Shown: positions 25,160 to 34,273, counted from the first letter of the stretch. The stretch: DNA of 64,000 bases from Aquilutibacter rugosus (GCF_036541335.1 NZ_JAZHBO010000001.1:310001-374000); one strand, 5' to 3'. Made by a program: numbers and translations. The notes: generated from the sequence alone by a model not told the origin.

Positions 25160-25950
25160 GGTTTGGGTTCTATCTCAAACATAATGTCCCGCTTGAGCGG
25201 GAACAGATGCTGGCCGCCATCGACAACCAGCGTGGTGCCGGTAACGGCTTCGGCTTGTAACAGGTAGGCCACGGCCTGAGCAATGTCCAACGGGGTGCTT
25301 GAGCGGCCCAATGGCGTCACGCGATGGGCCTGATCGAAATTGGCATCGGTCTGATCACCGCTGTGCAAGGTAATGCCGGGCGCCACCGCGCACACGCGCG
25401 TATGCGGACCCATTTCCAGTGCGAGCATGCGGGTCACGCCTTCGAGCGCAATTTTGCTAATGGTGTACGAGAAATAATCGGGGTTGAGGTTGTACACCTT
25501 CTGATCGATCACATTGACCACGCAGCGACGACGTGCGGCCGGCGTCTGCGCATGCAGAAGCGAGGCCAGCTGCACGGGTGCGCGCAGATTGATGTCCTGG
25601 TGTTGCTGCCAGAGTGCCCAGTCGGGCTGATCGCCGCGATCGAATTCGAACAGCGCCGCGCTGTTCACGACCGCCTGGATCGAACCCATGGCCTGCACGC
25701 ACTGCGCAAAAAAAGCGGCGGTGGCCTGCAGATCGGATAAATCACAACCTAGAGCCTGCGCGCGCACACCCAACCCGCGTGCAGCTTGCGCCACTTGCTC
25801 GGCCTCGGCGGCAGAGCGATGGAAATGCACGATGACATCCCAACCGTTGGCCGCTAAATGTTCAACCACGGCACGACCGATGCGGCGACCGCCACCGGTC
25901 ACGATCACACAACCCTTGGCGCTCGGTTCGGTGGAGGCGATGCCGGTCAT
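25156..25950 (-). CDS. Short-chain dehydrogenase, pteridine reductase (FolM)-like
   Basis: A 264-residue Rossmann-fold SDR. The cofactor loop VTGGGRRIG (18-26) with two arginines is of the NADPH-binding pteridine-reductase type, followed by NSAA, and the active-site YSYTISK-like segment YFSYTISKIALEG (Tyr and Lys four apart). FolM reduces dihydromonapterin and dihydrofolate, and the neighbouring FolB-like gene supports a pterin role. Start and stop both overlap neighbours by 4 bp (tsaD upstream, folB downstream). A general SDR function is certain; pterin specificity is inferred. Confidence 0.85.
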   Translation of the reverse strand: MTGIASTEPSAKGCVIVTGGGRRIGRAVVEHLAANGWDVIVHFHRSAAEAEQVAQAARGLGVRAQALGCDLSDLQATAAFFAQCVQAMGSIQAVVNSAALFEFDRGDQPDWALWQQHQDINLRAPVQLASLLHAQTPAARRRCVVNVIDQKVYNLNPDYFSYTISKIALEGVTRMLALEMGPHTRVCAVAPGITLHSGDQTDANFDQAHRVTPLGRSSTPLDIAQAVAYLLQAEAVTGTTLVVDGGQHLFPLKRDIMFEIEPKP

Positions 25951-27005
25951 GTCAGGGATCCTGCGTTCTCGGAAGTCAGTTTCGAAAGCGGCGGCAAGCT
26001 CGCCATGTCCCAGCGCGGTTGCACGGTAATCTCCGGCCCCTGTCGTTGCCCTGCCAGCAATCGCAGGGCGCCTGCATAGGCAATCATCGCACCGTTATCC
26101 GTGCAGAACGCCGGACGCGGAAAATGCACTTGACCGTCGCGCTCGCTCATCAGCTGCTGCAGACGTGCGCGCAAGTTGCGGTTCGCACCGACGCCGCCGG
26201 CAACGACCAAAGTATCGCAGTCGGCCGCATCCAAAGCGCGCTCGCATTTCATGGCCAGCGTATCCACCACGGCTTCTTCAAAACCGCGGGCGATATCGCG
26301 TTGCGTCTGCGCAGTCTGATCGGATTGCTGCCATGCCATCAGCACCTGCGTCTTGAGGCCGCTGAAACTGAATTGCAGGCCGGGACGATCAGTCATCGGT
26401 CTGGTGAACTTAAAACGGCCCGCCGTGCCTTCGAGCGCTAATTGCGCCAGCAAGGGGCCACCCGGATACGGTAAACCCATCAGTTTGGCGGTCTTGTCGA
26501 AGGCCTCGCCGGCCGCATCATCCAAGGTGTCGCCGAGCAGTTCGTAGTCGCCGATGCCGCGCACGTGGATTAGCTGCGTATGGCCACCGGAGACCAGTAG
26601 CGCCACGAAGGGCGGTTTGAGCCGTTCTTGCGCCTCGGGCTCGAGCAAGGGAGCCAGCAGGTGGCCTTCCATATGGTGGACGCCCACAGCCGGCACGCCC
26701 AGGCTCCAGGCCACGCTGCGGGCCACACCCGCGCCCACCAGCAGGGCGCCGACCAGCCCGGGGCCTGCCGTGTAGGCCACTCCATCGAGATCGGTCAGCT
26801 CCAGGCCGGATTCGGCCAGGGTGTCGCGGATCAGGGGGACCAGTTTGCGCACATGGTCGCGCGAGGCCAGCTCGGGGACCACCCCGCCATACAGGGCGTG
26901 CAAGTCGATCTGGCTGAACAAATGATGGGCCAGCAGCCCGTTTTCGGTGTCGAAAACAGCCACTCCGGTCTCATCACAACTGGTTTCAATGCCTAGCACT
27001 CGCAT
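25947..27005 (-). CDS. tsaD: tRNA N6-adenosine threonylcarbamoyltransferase TsaD
   Basis: Transfers the threonylcarbamoyl group to A37 of ANN-decoding tRNAs (t6A). The 352-residue protein starts MRVLGIETSCDET, carries the metal-binding H111-MEG-H115 motif, GPGLVGALLVG, a SGGHTQL ATPase-like loop and VAGGVGANRNLR near 275. It is the promoter-proximal gene of a five-gene leftward operon and is divergent from rpsU, the standard arrangement in gammaproteobacteria. Confidence 0.97.
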   Translation of the reverse strand: MRVLGIETSCDETGVAVFDTENGLLAHHLFSQIDLHALYGGVVPELASRDHVRKLVPLIRDTLAESGLELTDLDGVAYTAGPGLVGALLVGAGVARSVAWSLGVPAVGVHHMEGHLLAPLLEPEAQERLKPPFVALLVSGGHTQLIHVRGIGDYELLGDTLDDAAGEAFDKTAKLMGLPYPGGPLLAQLALEGTAGRFKFTRPMTDRPGLQFSFSGLKTQVLMAWQQSDQTAQTQRDIARGFEEAVVDTLAMKCERALDAADCDTLVVAGGVGANRNLRARLQQLMSERDGQVHFPRPAFCTDNGAMIAYAGALRLLAGQRQGPEITVQPRWDMASLPPLSKLTSENAGSLT

Positions 27006-27021
27006 GAGTTAAGTGTAGGGC

Positions 27022-27051
27022 TTGCACACCGGGATTTAAACCCCGTATAAT
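27022..27051 (+). promoter_or_regulatory. Sigma70 promoter of rpsU
   Basis: TTGCAC (27022-27027) and a perfect TATAAT (27046-27051) are separated by 18 bp in the tsaD/rpsU gap, leaving a leader of about 45 nt before the rpsU ATG at 27103. This is the clearest promoter in the window. Confidence 0.8.
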
Positions 27052-27102
27052 AGTCGGCTCACTGGCACTAGTGCCTAACCCTATTTCCGAGATCAATCAG
27101 TT

Positions 27103-27318
27103 ATGCCAAGCGTAAAAGTCCGCGAAAACGAGCCGTTTGAGTTCGCACTCCGCCGTTTCAAGCGCACTTGCGAAAAGGCCGGCGTCCTCGCCGAAACCCG
27201 CAAGCGCGAATTCTACGAAAAGCCCACGCAAGAACGCAAGCGCAAGGCGGCTGCAGCCGTTAAGCGTCAGTCGCGTCGCACCTCGCGCGATGTGACCAAG
27301 CGTCAACGCATGTACTAA
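27103..27318 (+). CDS. rpsU: 30S ribosomal protein bS21
   Basis: A 71-residue, Lys/Arg-rich ribosomal protein. PSVKVRENEPFEFALRRFKR at the N-terminus and the KRQRMY C-terminus are family-typical. It is the first gene of the rpsU-yqeY-dnaG macromolecular-synthesis cluster, with its own strong promoter. Two stacked hairpins, the second terminator-like, separate it from yqeY and would let rpsU be made in excess of primase. Confidence 0.97.
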   Translation: MPSVKVRENEPFEFALRRFKRTCEKAGVLAETRKREFYEKPTQERKRKAAAAVKRQSRRTSRDVTKRQRMY

Positions 27319-27346
27319 TCGCCTTTCGATCCTGAGTGGCGCGACG

Positions 27347-27407
27347 CTTTGCGTTGCCGCCTTCGGATCCGCAAAGAGCCGGTCGCGGGTTTCGCAGCCG
27401 GCTTTTT
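27347..27407 (+). terminator. Stacked hairpins and terminator-like attenuator between rpsU and yqeY
   Basis: CTTTGCG (27347-27353) pairs with CGCAAAG (27370-27376). Immediately after it, AGCCGG (27377-27382) pairs with CCGGCT (27398-27403), followed by T tract. The second hairpin has the form of an intrinsic terminator. The position matches the partial terminator known between rpsU and dnaG in Escherichia coli. Confidence 0.7.
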
Positions 27408-27439
27408 GTGTTTCTGTCCTGTACTGACCGGAGACTCCC

Positions 27440-27886
27440 ATGAGCCTTAAGACCCAACTCACCGACGATATGAAGACCGCCATGAAGGCGGGTGAAAAAG
27501 CACGTCTGGCCGTAATCCGCCTGATCAATGCCGACATCAAGCGCCGCGAGGTGGATGAGCGCATCGAACTCGATGACGCCCAGGTCCTGGCCGTGCTCGA
27601 GAAAATGGTCAAACAGCGTAAAGATTCGATCAGCCAGTTCGAAGCAGCCGGTCGTACCGACCTGGCCGACATCGAAAAGGCCGAAATGGCCGTGATCGAG
27701 GCCTATCTGCCCGCCAAAATGTCCGAAGCCGAGATCCAGGTCGCAGTGGATGCTGCCATCGCCGCGACCGGTGCCACTGCACCTGCCGACATGGGCAAGG
27801 TCATGGGCGCACTGAAGCCGCAGTTGGCCGGTAAGGCCGACATGGGTCTGGTGTCGCAGCTGATCAAGAAGTCGCTGAGCGCCTGA
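27440..27886 (+). CDS. GatB/YqeY domain protein
   Basis: A 148-residue protein corresponding to the stand-alone YqeY domain related to the tRNA-binding tail of GatB. SLKTQLTDDMKTAMKAGEK at the start, IKRREVDERIELDD and IEAYLPAKMSEAEI are family-typical, and the C-terminal half contains GKVMGALKPQLAGKADMG. CGGAGA lies ahead of the ATG. It sits between rpsU and dnaG, its common place in gammaproteobacteria. Its exact function is unknown; an amidotransferase-related tRNA role is inferred from homology. Confidence 0.93.
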   Translation: MSLKTQLTDDMKTAMKAGEKARLAVIRLINADIKRREVDERIELDDAQVLAVLEKMVKQRKDSISQFEAAGRTDLADIEKAEMAVIEAYLPAKMSEAEIQVAVDAAIAATGATAPADMGKVMGALKPQLAGKADMGLVSQLIKKSLSA

Positions 27887-27900
27887 CCTACACTGTAACG

Positions 27901-29637
27901 ATGGGACGCCTTTCCGACGCTTTCATCGATGACCTGCTGAGCCGGACCGACATTGTCGAAATTGTCGGCAACCGGATTCCGCTGAAAAAACAGGGCCGCG
28001 ATTATGCGGCCCGTTGTCCTTTTCACGATGAGCGCTCGGCTTCCTTTACGGTCTCGCCTACCAAGCAGTTCTATCACTGCTTCGGTTGCGGTGCGCACGG
28101 TTCGGCGATCAGCTTTCTGATGCAATACGATCGGCTCGAGTTTCTCGATGCCATCGAAGAACTCGCCCAACGCGCCGGCATGGAGATTCCGCGCGATGAC
28201 AGTCAGTTCAAGCGCAATCCCGATACCGACGATCTGCATGGCGTCATGCAAGCCTGCGCGACGTTCTATCGGCATCAACTCGAATCCAATGCACAGGCGC
28301 AGGCCTATCTGCAGCAACGCGGTCTCGATGAGGCCACCATTGCTCACTTCCAGATCGGTTTTGCGCCCGAAGGCTTTGACGGTGTCCGCAGTGCCATCGG
28401 CACCACGCCGCAAAAGCAGCAGTTACTGCAACGCACGGGCATGCTGTCGAACAATGATCGCGGCCATGTCTACGACAAGTTCCGTAAGCGCATCATGTTT
28501 CCGATTGCCGATCGGCGCGGACGCACCATTGCGTTCGGCGGACGCGTCATTGATAAAGACGACGCTCCCAAGTATCTGAACTCGCCCGAGACCGAGCTGT
28601 TTCATAAAGGCCGCGAACTGTATGGCCTGTGGCAAGTACGCCAGGCCCACAGCAAGATTCCCTACTTGCTAGTCGTCGAAGGCTATATGGACGTCGTTGC
28701 GCTATACCAGTTCGGTATCAACACCGCCGTCGCTACACTGGGCACCGCCACTACACCCGACCACGCCGACTTGCTGTTTCGCAATACGGATACGGTGGTG
28801 TTTTCGTTTGACGGCGACAATGCCGGCCGCAAAGCCGCATGGAAAGCCGCCGAATCCGTGCTGCCACGCATGAAGGAAGGCCTGCAGGCATTCTTCATGT
28901 TTCTACCCGATGGCGAGGATCCCGATAGCCTCGTCCGCAAAGAAGGCAAAGCCGGTTTCGACATGCTCCGCGAACAGGCCACCCCCCTGTCGGATTTCTT
29001 TGTTGATCATCTGTCCGAAGGCCTGAACCTGACCACGCTCGAAGGCCGTAGCCGTTTTGCCGCGCTGGCTAAGCCATTGCTGGCGCAGCTGCCCGACGGT
29101 ACCTTCGCCGATCTGATGAAACAGCGCGTGCGTCAGTTAGCACGCTTTGACGACAGCAATGACAACCCGTCGGGGCAAGGTGCCGGTGTCGCCATCGCAC
29201 GACGTAGCCGCGCAACGGTTCCTGTCGCCAAAAGGTCTTTGGTTCGCAGCGTGATCTCCCTGTTACTGCAGCAACCCGCGCTCGGTCTCGAACTGCAACC
29301 GCCCTATTCGTTTGCGCAACTTCGCCTGCCGGGTATCGCCCTGCTGGTCGATCTGCTCGAACGTATCGAAGCACGCCCGGAAATCAATACCGCATCGCTG
29401 CTGGATACGTACGAAGGCACCGAGCACGAGTCCGCTCTGCGCAAGCTGGCAGCCGTCTCCGTACCCGCCGAGACCGAGATGCTGGCGCAGGAATTTAACG
29501 ATGCGGTGGAGCAACTGGAGCAGCGCGTGCTCGAACAGCGTTTAGGCGAACTGCAGGAACTGCAACGTCGCGATGCGATGTCCACCGACGATGTACGCGA
29601 GCTGCTGGAGCTGCTGCAGCAGCGGGCCGCGCGCTGA
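27901..29637 (+). CDS. dnaG: DNA primase
   Basis: Synthesises RNA primers for replication. The 578-residue protein has the CHC2 zinc-binding domain (Cys39, His42, Cys60, Cys63), the RNA polymerase/Toprim core with KFRKRIMFPI, GGRVID, VVEGYMDVVAL (about 258-268) and the FDGDNAGRKAA acidic motif, and a helical C-terminal region that would contact DnaB. It starts 14 bp after the yqeY stop without a good Shine-Dalgarno. rpoD, which often follows, is replaced here by a convergent YetF gene. Confidence 0.97.
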   Translation: MGRLSDAFIDDLLSRTDIVEIVGNRIPLKKQGRDYAARCPFHDERSASFTVSPTKQFYHCFGCGAHGSAISFLMQYDRLEFLDAIEELAQRAGMEIPRDDSQFKRNPDTDDLHGVMQACATFYRHQLESNAQAQAYLQQRGLDEATIAHFQIGFAPEGFDGVRSAIGTTPQKQQLLQRTGMLSNNDRGHVYDKFRKRIMFPIADRRGRTIAFGGRVIDKDDAPKYLNSPETELFHKGRELYGLWQVRQAHSKIPYLLVVEGYMDVVALYQFGINTAVATLGTATTPDHADLLFRNTDTVVFSFDGDNAGRKAAWKAAESVLPRMKEGLQAFFMFLPDGEDPDSLVRKEGKAGFDMLREQATPLSDFFVDHLSEGLNLTTLEGRSRFAALAKPLLAQLPDGTFADLMKQRVRQLARFDDSNDNPSGQGAGVAIARRSRATVPVAKRSLVRSVISLLLQQPALGLELQPPYSFAQLRLPGIALLVDLLERIEARPEINTASLLDTYEGTEHESALRKLAAVSVPAETEMLAQEFNDAVEQLEQRVLEQRLGELQELQRRDAMSTDDVRELLELLQQRAAR

Positions 29638-29659
29638 GCTCGCAAGCGAACGCAAGACG

Positions 29660-30136
29660 CTAGGAATCCAGCGTCTCAAAGCTGATCTTGCCGTTGGTCT
29701 CAAGTAGAGCCACGCGAATACGGTCCACTTCTTCAATATTGTTCTCGCGCATGGCCTCGCGAAAATCGGCCTTGCTGACCAGTTCCTTGCGCAATACATC
29801 GGGCAATAAGCGACCGTCGCGCGCCAGAACGACCGTCTTGCCCTCGATCACACGCTCTGCGGTCTTGCTGCGTGAGGTAATGAAGGCTGTCAGCCAGTTC
29901 AATGACACCAGAGTTACGCTCAGAATCAGCGCTGCAGTCAGCGAATTGTCGCCGCCATTCATGCCATTCTGTACGGCATTACCAATCAGGATCAGCATGA
30001 CCAGATCAAACGGCGTGAACTGACCTACGGCACGCTTGCCGGACATGCGGATCAGCACCATGACCCCCACAAAGACCAGCGCAGCGCGCAGCACAAACAC
30101 CCACCACGGGGCCGACAAGGCGATCAGGTCGTTCAC
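29660..30136 (-). CDS. YetF/DUF421 family membrane protein (GTG start)
   Basis: A 158-residue protein with three N-terminal transmembrane segments (about 8-90) and a small cytoplasmic domain, the YetF/DUF421 arrangement: the segment MLILIGNAVQNGM lies in the membrane part, and GKTVVLARDGRLLPDVLRKE marks the soluble domain. The only plausible start is a GTG at 30136. It is convergent with dnaG and divergent from the S9 peptidase gene. Cellular function is unknown. Confidence 0.85.
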   Translation of the reverse strand: MNDLIALSAPWWVFVLRAALVFVGVMVLIRMSGKRAVGQFTPFDLVMLILIGNAVQNGMNGGDNSLTAALILSVTLVSLNWLTAFITSRSKTAERVIEGKTVVLARDGRLLPDVLRKELVSKADFREAMRENNIEEVDRIRVALLETNGKISFETLDS

Positions 30137-30157
30137 AGTAAAGTCCGTTCGGAAGAC

Positions 30158-32176
30158 TTGTATTACAGTAATCCAATCCCCGTTACGAAATGGATACTGC
30201 GCATGCTGGCTCTGACTCTTGCACTCGCTCTAGCCTTAGATCCCACCACGCCTCCGCAAACGCCGCGGCCACCGTTACGGATCGAACAGGGCAACAAAGT
30301 CCTCGAAGATGTGGATCCCGCTTCGACCGAGCTGCGCGAGCAACTGCGACGCTATCAGAGCACACGCGGCGCCGGTCTGGCCGGATGGCTGGACAAGGGT
30401 TGTCTGCTGATCAGCACGCGCTTTGCCGAGACGGCACAGTTGCATCGCGTCTGCGCACCCAACGGCGCCCGCGAACAACTCACTTTTTACGATGAGCCCA
30501 TCGGCGCGGCGGTTCCGTTTGTACGCGACGGCAAGCGCTATGTGATCTTCAGCAAGGACATCGGCGGCAATGAGAACGCGCAGCTACATGAGATGAACCT
30601 GCAGACGCGCGGCATCCGCATGCTGACCGACGGCAAATCACGCAACGGTTCGCCTACGCTGAGCAAAGATGGCCGCCACCTGGCGTTCTCGAGCAATCGC
30701 CGCAACGGTAAAGACACGGATATCTACCTACTGGATCTGACCCGGGAACAAGCCCCGCCGCGCTTGCTGGTTGGCGAGGGTGGCAGCTGGTCCGCGCAGG
30801 ACATTTCATTTGACGGCAAGATGTTGGCCGTCTCGCGCTATCACTCGATCGAGCACACTGAACCTGCGATCGTGGACCTGAAGACAGGCAAGCTGCAAAT
30901 GTTACCGATGGAAGGCAAGGCCAGCATGGGTGGCTTCGTTTTCGACCGTAGCAACCGCGGCGCGTACTACATCACCGACGAGCCCCTCAACGGCAAACCG
31001 AGCGAGTTCCGCACGCTGCGCCATCACAACGAGATCACCGGCAAAATCACTGCCCTCAGCCAGTCCATTCCGTGGGATGCGCAGGGTCTGAGGCTGTCCG
31101 ATGACGGCAAGCTGCTGGCCTATCAAACCAACGAAGGGGGCGTGGACCGCCTGCACCTGCTGGACACGATCACCGGTCGTGCCATCAAGGCACCGCAACT
31201 GCCAACCGGGCTGATCGGCGACACGGCCTTCTCACCCGATGGCCGCAAGTTGGCGATTGCAATTGGCGGGGCGGCCACGCCCTCCGACGTGTATGTGGCC
31301 GATATCCGCAGTGGCATACTGACGCGCTGGACTCACAGCGAAGTCGGCGGTCTGGATACGTCGAGGTTTATTACGCCGACGCTGATCGAATACCCGACGT
31401 TCGATACCGTCAATGGCAAGCCGCGCTTGATTCCGGCGTGGTATTACCGTCCGACCTGCGCCGGCGCAAACGCGAAGGTGCCGGTGCTGATCAATATTCA
31501 CGGCGGCCCCGAATCGCAATCGCGCCCCGGCTTTTCGTCGATTGCGCAATTCCTGGCGGCCGAGCGCTGCGTCGCGATGATTCTGCCGAACGTGCGTGGC
31601 TCCAGCGGTTACGGCCGCAACTACTTGGGCCTGGACAACGGTCCGTTGCGCGAGGATTCCGTCAAGGACATTGGCGCCCTGCTCGACTGGATTGCTAAGC
31701 AGCCCGAGCTCGACTCCAAGCGTGTTGGCGTCATGGGCGGCAGTTACGGCGGCTACATGGTGCTGGCTTCGCTCGTGCATTACGGCGACCGCATCCGCGC
31801 CGCTTACGACGCCGTCGGCATCTCCAACTTCAAGACCTTCCTGGAGAACACTGAGAGCTACCGCCGCGATCAGCGTCGCGCCGAATACGGCGATGAACGC
31901 GACCCGGAAATGGCCAAGGTGTTTGAACGTATCTCGCCGCTCAATCACGCCGATCGTATTCAGACACCGCTGTTTGTATCGCAGGGCTCCAACGATCCGC
32001 GCGTTCCCTACACCGAAGCCGAACAGATCGTCAAAGCCGTCCGCGCCAATGGCATTCCTGTTTCGTATGCGCTGTACAAGGACGAGGGACACGGCAACCG
32101 CAAAAAGGCCAACGTGGATTTCAACACCGAAGCGATGATGACCTTCTTCGATTACTACTTGTTCAATCCGCGATGA
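30158..32176 (+). CDS. S9 family prolyl oligopeptidase-type peptidase
   Basis: Exported serine peptidase. An N-terminal WD-like beta-propeller (about 60-400, with recurrent SPDGR/SKDGR-type loops) precedes an alpha/beta-hydrolase domain holding Ser529 in GGSYGGYM, Asp613 in SNDPRVP and His645 in EGHGN. Start is uncertain: TTG at 30158 gives 672 residues and a signal peptide with positive n-region (K, R before LALTLALALA), while the ATG at 30203 would give an uncharged n-region. The stop overlaps the following acetyltransferase start by 4 bp. Likely a periplasmic dipeptidyl or acylaminoacyl peptidase; specificity unknown. Confidence 0.87.
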   Translation: MYYSNPIPVTKWILRMLALTLALALALDPTTPPQTPRPPLRIEQGNKVLEDVDPASTELREQLRRYQSTRGAGLAGWLDKGCLLISTRFAETAQLHRVCAPNGAREQLTFYDEPIGAAVPFVRDGKRYVIFSKDIGGNENAQLHEMNLQTRGIRMLTDGKSRNGSPTLSKDGRHLAFSSNRRNGKDTDIYLLDLTREQAPPRLLVGEGGSWSAQDISFDGKMLAVSRYHSIEHTEPAIVDLKTGKLQMLPMEGKASMGGFVFDRSNRGAYYITDEPLNGKPSEFRTLRHHNEITGKITALSQSIPWDAQGLRLSDDGKLLAYQTNEGGVDRLHLLDTITGRAIKAPQLPTGLIGDTAFSPDGRKLAIAIGGAATPSDVYVADIRSGILTRWTHSEVGGLDTSRFITPTLIEYPTFDTVNGKPRLIPAWYYRPTCAGANAKVPVLINIHGGPESQSRPGFSSIAQFLAAERCVAMILPNVRGSSGYGRNYLGLDNGPLREDSVKDIGALLDWIAKQPELDSKRVGVMGGSYGGYMVLASLVHYGDRIRAAYDAVGISNFKTFLENTESYRRDQRRAEYGDERDPEMAKVFERISPLNHADRIQTPLFVSQGSNDPRVPYTEAEQIVKAVRANGIPVSYALYKDEGHGNRKKANVDFNTEAMMTFFDYYLFNPR

Positions 32177-32679
32177 TCAGCCTGCGCGATGCCACACCAC
32201 ACGATGGCGCCGCTTTGGCCGCCATCTACAATCCGTACGTCGCGGATACTGTCATCACCTTTGAGACCGAACCCGTGCGTGCCGAAGAAATGGCCGCGCG
32301 CGTCAGTGAAGCGCAGGAATCCAAGCTGCCCTATCTGGTCGCAATCGATGACACGACCAGCCAAGTTGCGGGTTACGCCTACGCTTCGAAATGGAAAGGC
32401 CGCTGCGCGTATCGCCACTCCGTGGAGACCTCGGTTTACCTGGATCGCAACCAGTGCGGCCAAGGCATCGGCACGCTTTTAATGGAGGCGCTGATTGAGC
32501 GCTTGCGCGCCGCCGGCATGCACGCGCTGATTGGCGGTATCGCGCTACCCAACGAGGCGAGTGTTGGCCTGCACGAGCGCTTGGGCTTTAAGAAGGTGGC
32601 ACAGTTTGAACAGGTAGGCCACAAGTTCGATCAGTGGATTGATGTGGGCTACTGGCAACTGATTTTGCCTGAAACCTAA
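32173..32679 (+). CDS. GNAT N-acetyltransferase, phosphinothricin-acetyltransferase-like
   Basis: A 168-residue acetyltransferase. The N-terminal IRDATPHDGAALAAIYN-type segment, VIDTFE-like VITFETEP, YRHSVETSVYLDRNQCGQGIG (coenzyme A loop, read in two parts: YRHSVETSVYL and DRNQCGQGIG) and the closing DVGYWQL are characteristic of the Pat/Bar/YncA subfamily, which acetylates amino-acid-like compounds such as methionine sulfoximine. It overlaps the S9 peptidase stop by 4 bp. Substrate not known. Confidence 0.87.
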   Translation: MISLRDATPHDGAALAAIYNPYVADTVITFETEPVRAEEMAARVSEAQESKLPYLVAIDDTTSQVAGYAYASKWKGRCAYRHSVETSVYLDRNQCGQGIGTLLMEALIERLRAAGMHALIGGIALPNEASVGLHERLGFKKVAQFEQVGHKFDQWIDVGYWQLILPET

Positions 32680-32688
32680 TACCCGCAC

Positions 32689-33348
32689 TTACGCGCCGGA
32701 CTTAGGCGCCCGGACGCGAATCCGCCAGTACGCTGCGGCTGCCGCCAGACTGATACCGGCCGGCACATACATCGCACGGTTCTGCACGGCCGAATACAGC
32801 AGTGTGCCGGCGATACCGCCGCAGAGAAAGCCGGTGATCACGGTCAGGCTGATGCGGATACGTCGCACATCAACCGGAAGTCCGCGTAGACGGTGGCCGA
32901 TAAAAATGCCGAGATCCGTGAACATGCCGGTCAAGTGCGCGGTACGGATGGTGGCGCCGCTGTAAGTGGTGACCATCGCGTTCTGCAGGCCGCAGGCAGC
33001 CGCGGCGGCATACATACCCGCCTGCGCTTGCGCATTGAGCAGCGGCACGGCACTAACCAGCAAGGTGGCGATCAGCACCAACACGACACTGTAGCGGCGC
33101 CCAAGTAGCAGTTCACTGTCGCGAATGATCATGCCGCTCACCACGGCGCCGACGAAAAACGACAGGATCACCACCAGATAATGCAGCGCGCCGGATACGG
33201 AGCCCTTGGCGATTTCTTCAGCCAGTAACGAGGTGTTGCCGGTGAGATGGCTGACCGTCTCCCGACCGAATCCGATCAGACCGACGATGTTGATGATGCC
33301 TGCGCTGAAGGCCATGACAAATGCCGCGATCAGCACCCACTTTGGCAA
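32689..33348 (-). CDS. YoaK/DUF1275 family membrane protein (probable TTG start)
   Basis: A 219-residue protein with about six transmembrane segments. FSAGIINIVGLIGF, SHLTGNTSLLA and the internal repeat THLTG-like RTAHLTGMFTDLG identify the YoaK/DUF1275 family. The best start is a TTG at 33348 giving MPKWVLIAAF; no ATG is available and the ribosome-binding site is poor. It lies 14 bp beyond the ctaB stop on the same strand and may be read from the heme A operon. Function unknown. Confidence 0.82.
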   Translation of the reverse strand: MPKWVLIAAFVMAFSAGIINIVGLIGFGRETVSHLTGNTSLLAEEIAKGSVSGALHYLVVILSFFVGAVVSGMIIRDSELLLGRRYSVVLVLIATLLVSAVPLLNAQAQAGMYAAAAACGLQNAMVTTYSGATIRTAHLTGMFTDLGIFIGHRLRGLPVDVRRIRISLTVITGFLCGGIAGTLLYSAVQNRAMYVPAGISLAAAAAYWRIRVRAPKSGA

Positions 33349-33362
33349 ACGCGAGACGATGA

Positions 33363-34256
33363 CTAGGGCAGTCCCGGCAAGGTGATCCAGTGATCGATCA
33401 GCAGGAATGCGAACAGCAGGATCAGATAGGTGATGGAGTAGCCGAACACCCGCATCGAATACAGCTCATCGGGCGGGTTGAGCAGACGCCAGGCGTAATA
33501 CAGGAAACCCGCACCGAGCAGCGCCGCGCCGATCAGATACAGGGTGCCGCTCATGCCCGCAACCCATGGCAGCAGCGATACCACGAACAGCAGCACGGTA
33601 TAGAACAGAATCTGCCAACGCGTGTAGGTCACACCATGCGTCACCGGCAGCATCGGCACCATGGCCTTGGCGTAATCCGCACGGCGGAAGATCGCCAGCG
33701 CCCAGAAATGCGGCGGCGTCCAGACAAAGATAATCAGCACCAGTAGCAGTGCATGCTCCCAGTCCCACTCGTTGGCCATGCCAGTAATGGCGGACCAGCC
33801 CAGCAGCGGGGGCGCCGCACCGGCCAAACCACCGATCACGATGTTCTGCGGCGTGGCGCGTTTGAGATAGACCGTGTAGACCACGGCGTAACCGATCAGC
33901 GACAGGAATGTCAGCACAGCCGTCATGACGTTGACGCACAGGACCAGCAGCAGCATGGATGCCGCTGCCAGCAACAGCGCAAAGATCAGCGCTTGCCGGG
34001 TAGTCACGCCGCCCACCACCAGTGGTCGCCACGAGGTACGCGCCATTTTGGCATCGAGGCGTTGATCGAGAATCTGATTGATCGCCGCAGCGGAGGAAGC
34101 CGCTAGCCAAATGCCGATAAATCCGAGCAGCCCCTGACGCGCTTCGGCGGCAGTCGGCAAGCCATCAATGGCCAGCAACGAACCGACCAATGCGGTGAAC
34201 ACGATCAGTGCCACCACGCGTGGTTTGGTCAGCGACCAGTAGGCTTTGAGATTCAT
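33363..34256 (-). CDS. ctaB: Protoheme IX farnesyltransferase (heme O synthase)
   Basis: Converts heme B to heme O, the first step to heme A. The 297-residue, multi-helix UbiA-family protein has the prenyl-diphosphate binding motif N60-xxx-D64-xxx-D68 followed by ART (72-74), and a second acidic region near residue 190. It lies 17 bp downstream of ctaA on the same strand, in the assembly operon for the cytochrome oxidase encoded to the right. Confidence 0.95.
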   Translation of the reverse strand: MNLKAYWSLTKPRVVALIVFTALVGSLLAIDGLPTAAEARQGLLGFIGIWLAASSAAAINQILDQRLDAKMARTSWRPLVVGGVTTRQALIFALLLAAASMLLLVLCVNVMTAVLTFLSLIGYAVVYTVYLKRATPQNIVIGGLAGAAPPLLGWSAITGMANEWDWEHALLLVLIIFVWTPPHFWALAIFRRADYAKAMVPMLPVTHGVTYTRWQILFYTVLLFVVSLLPWVAGMSGTLYLIGAALLGAGFLYYAWRLLNPPDELYSMRVFGYSITYLILLFAFLLIDHWITLPGLP

Positions 34257-34273
34257 GCGAGCAGGCAGTCCGA

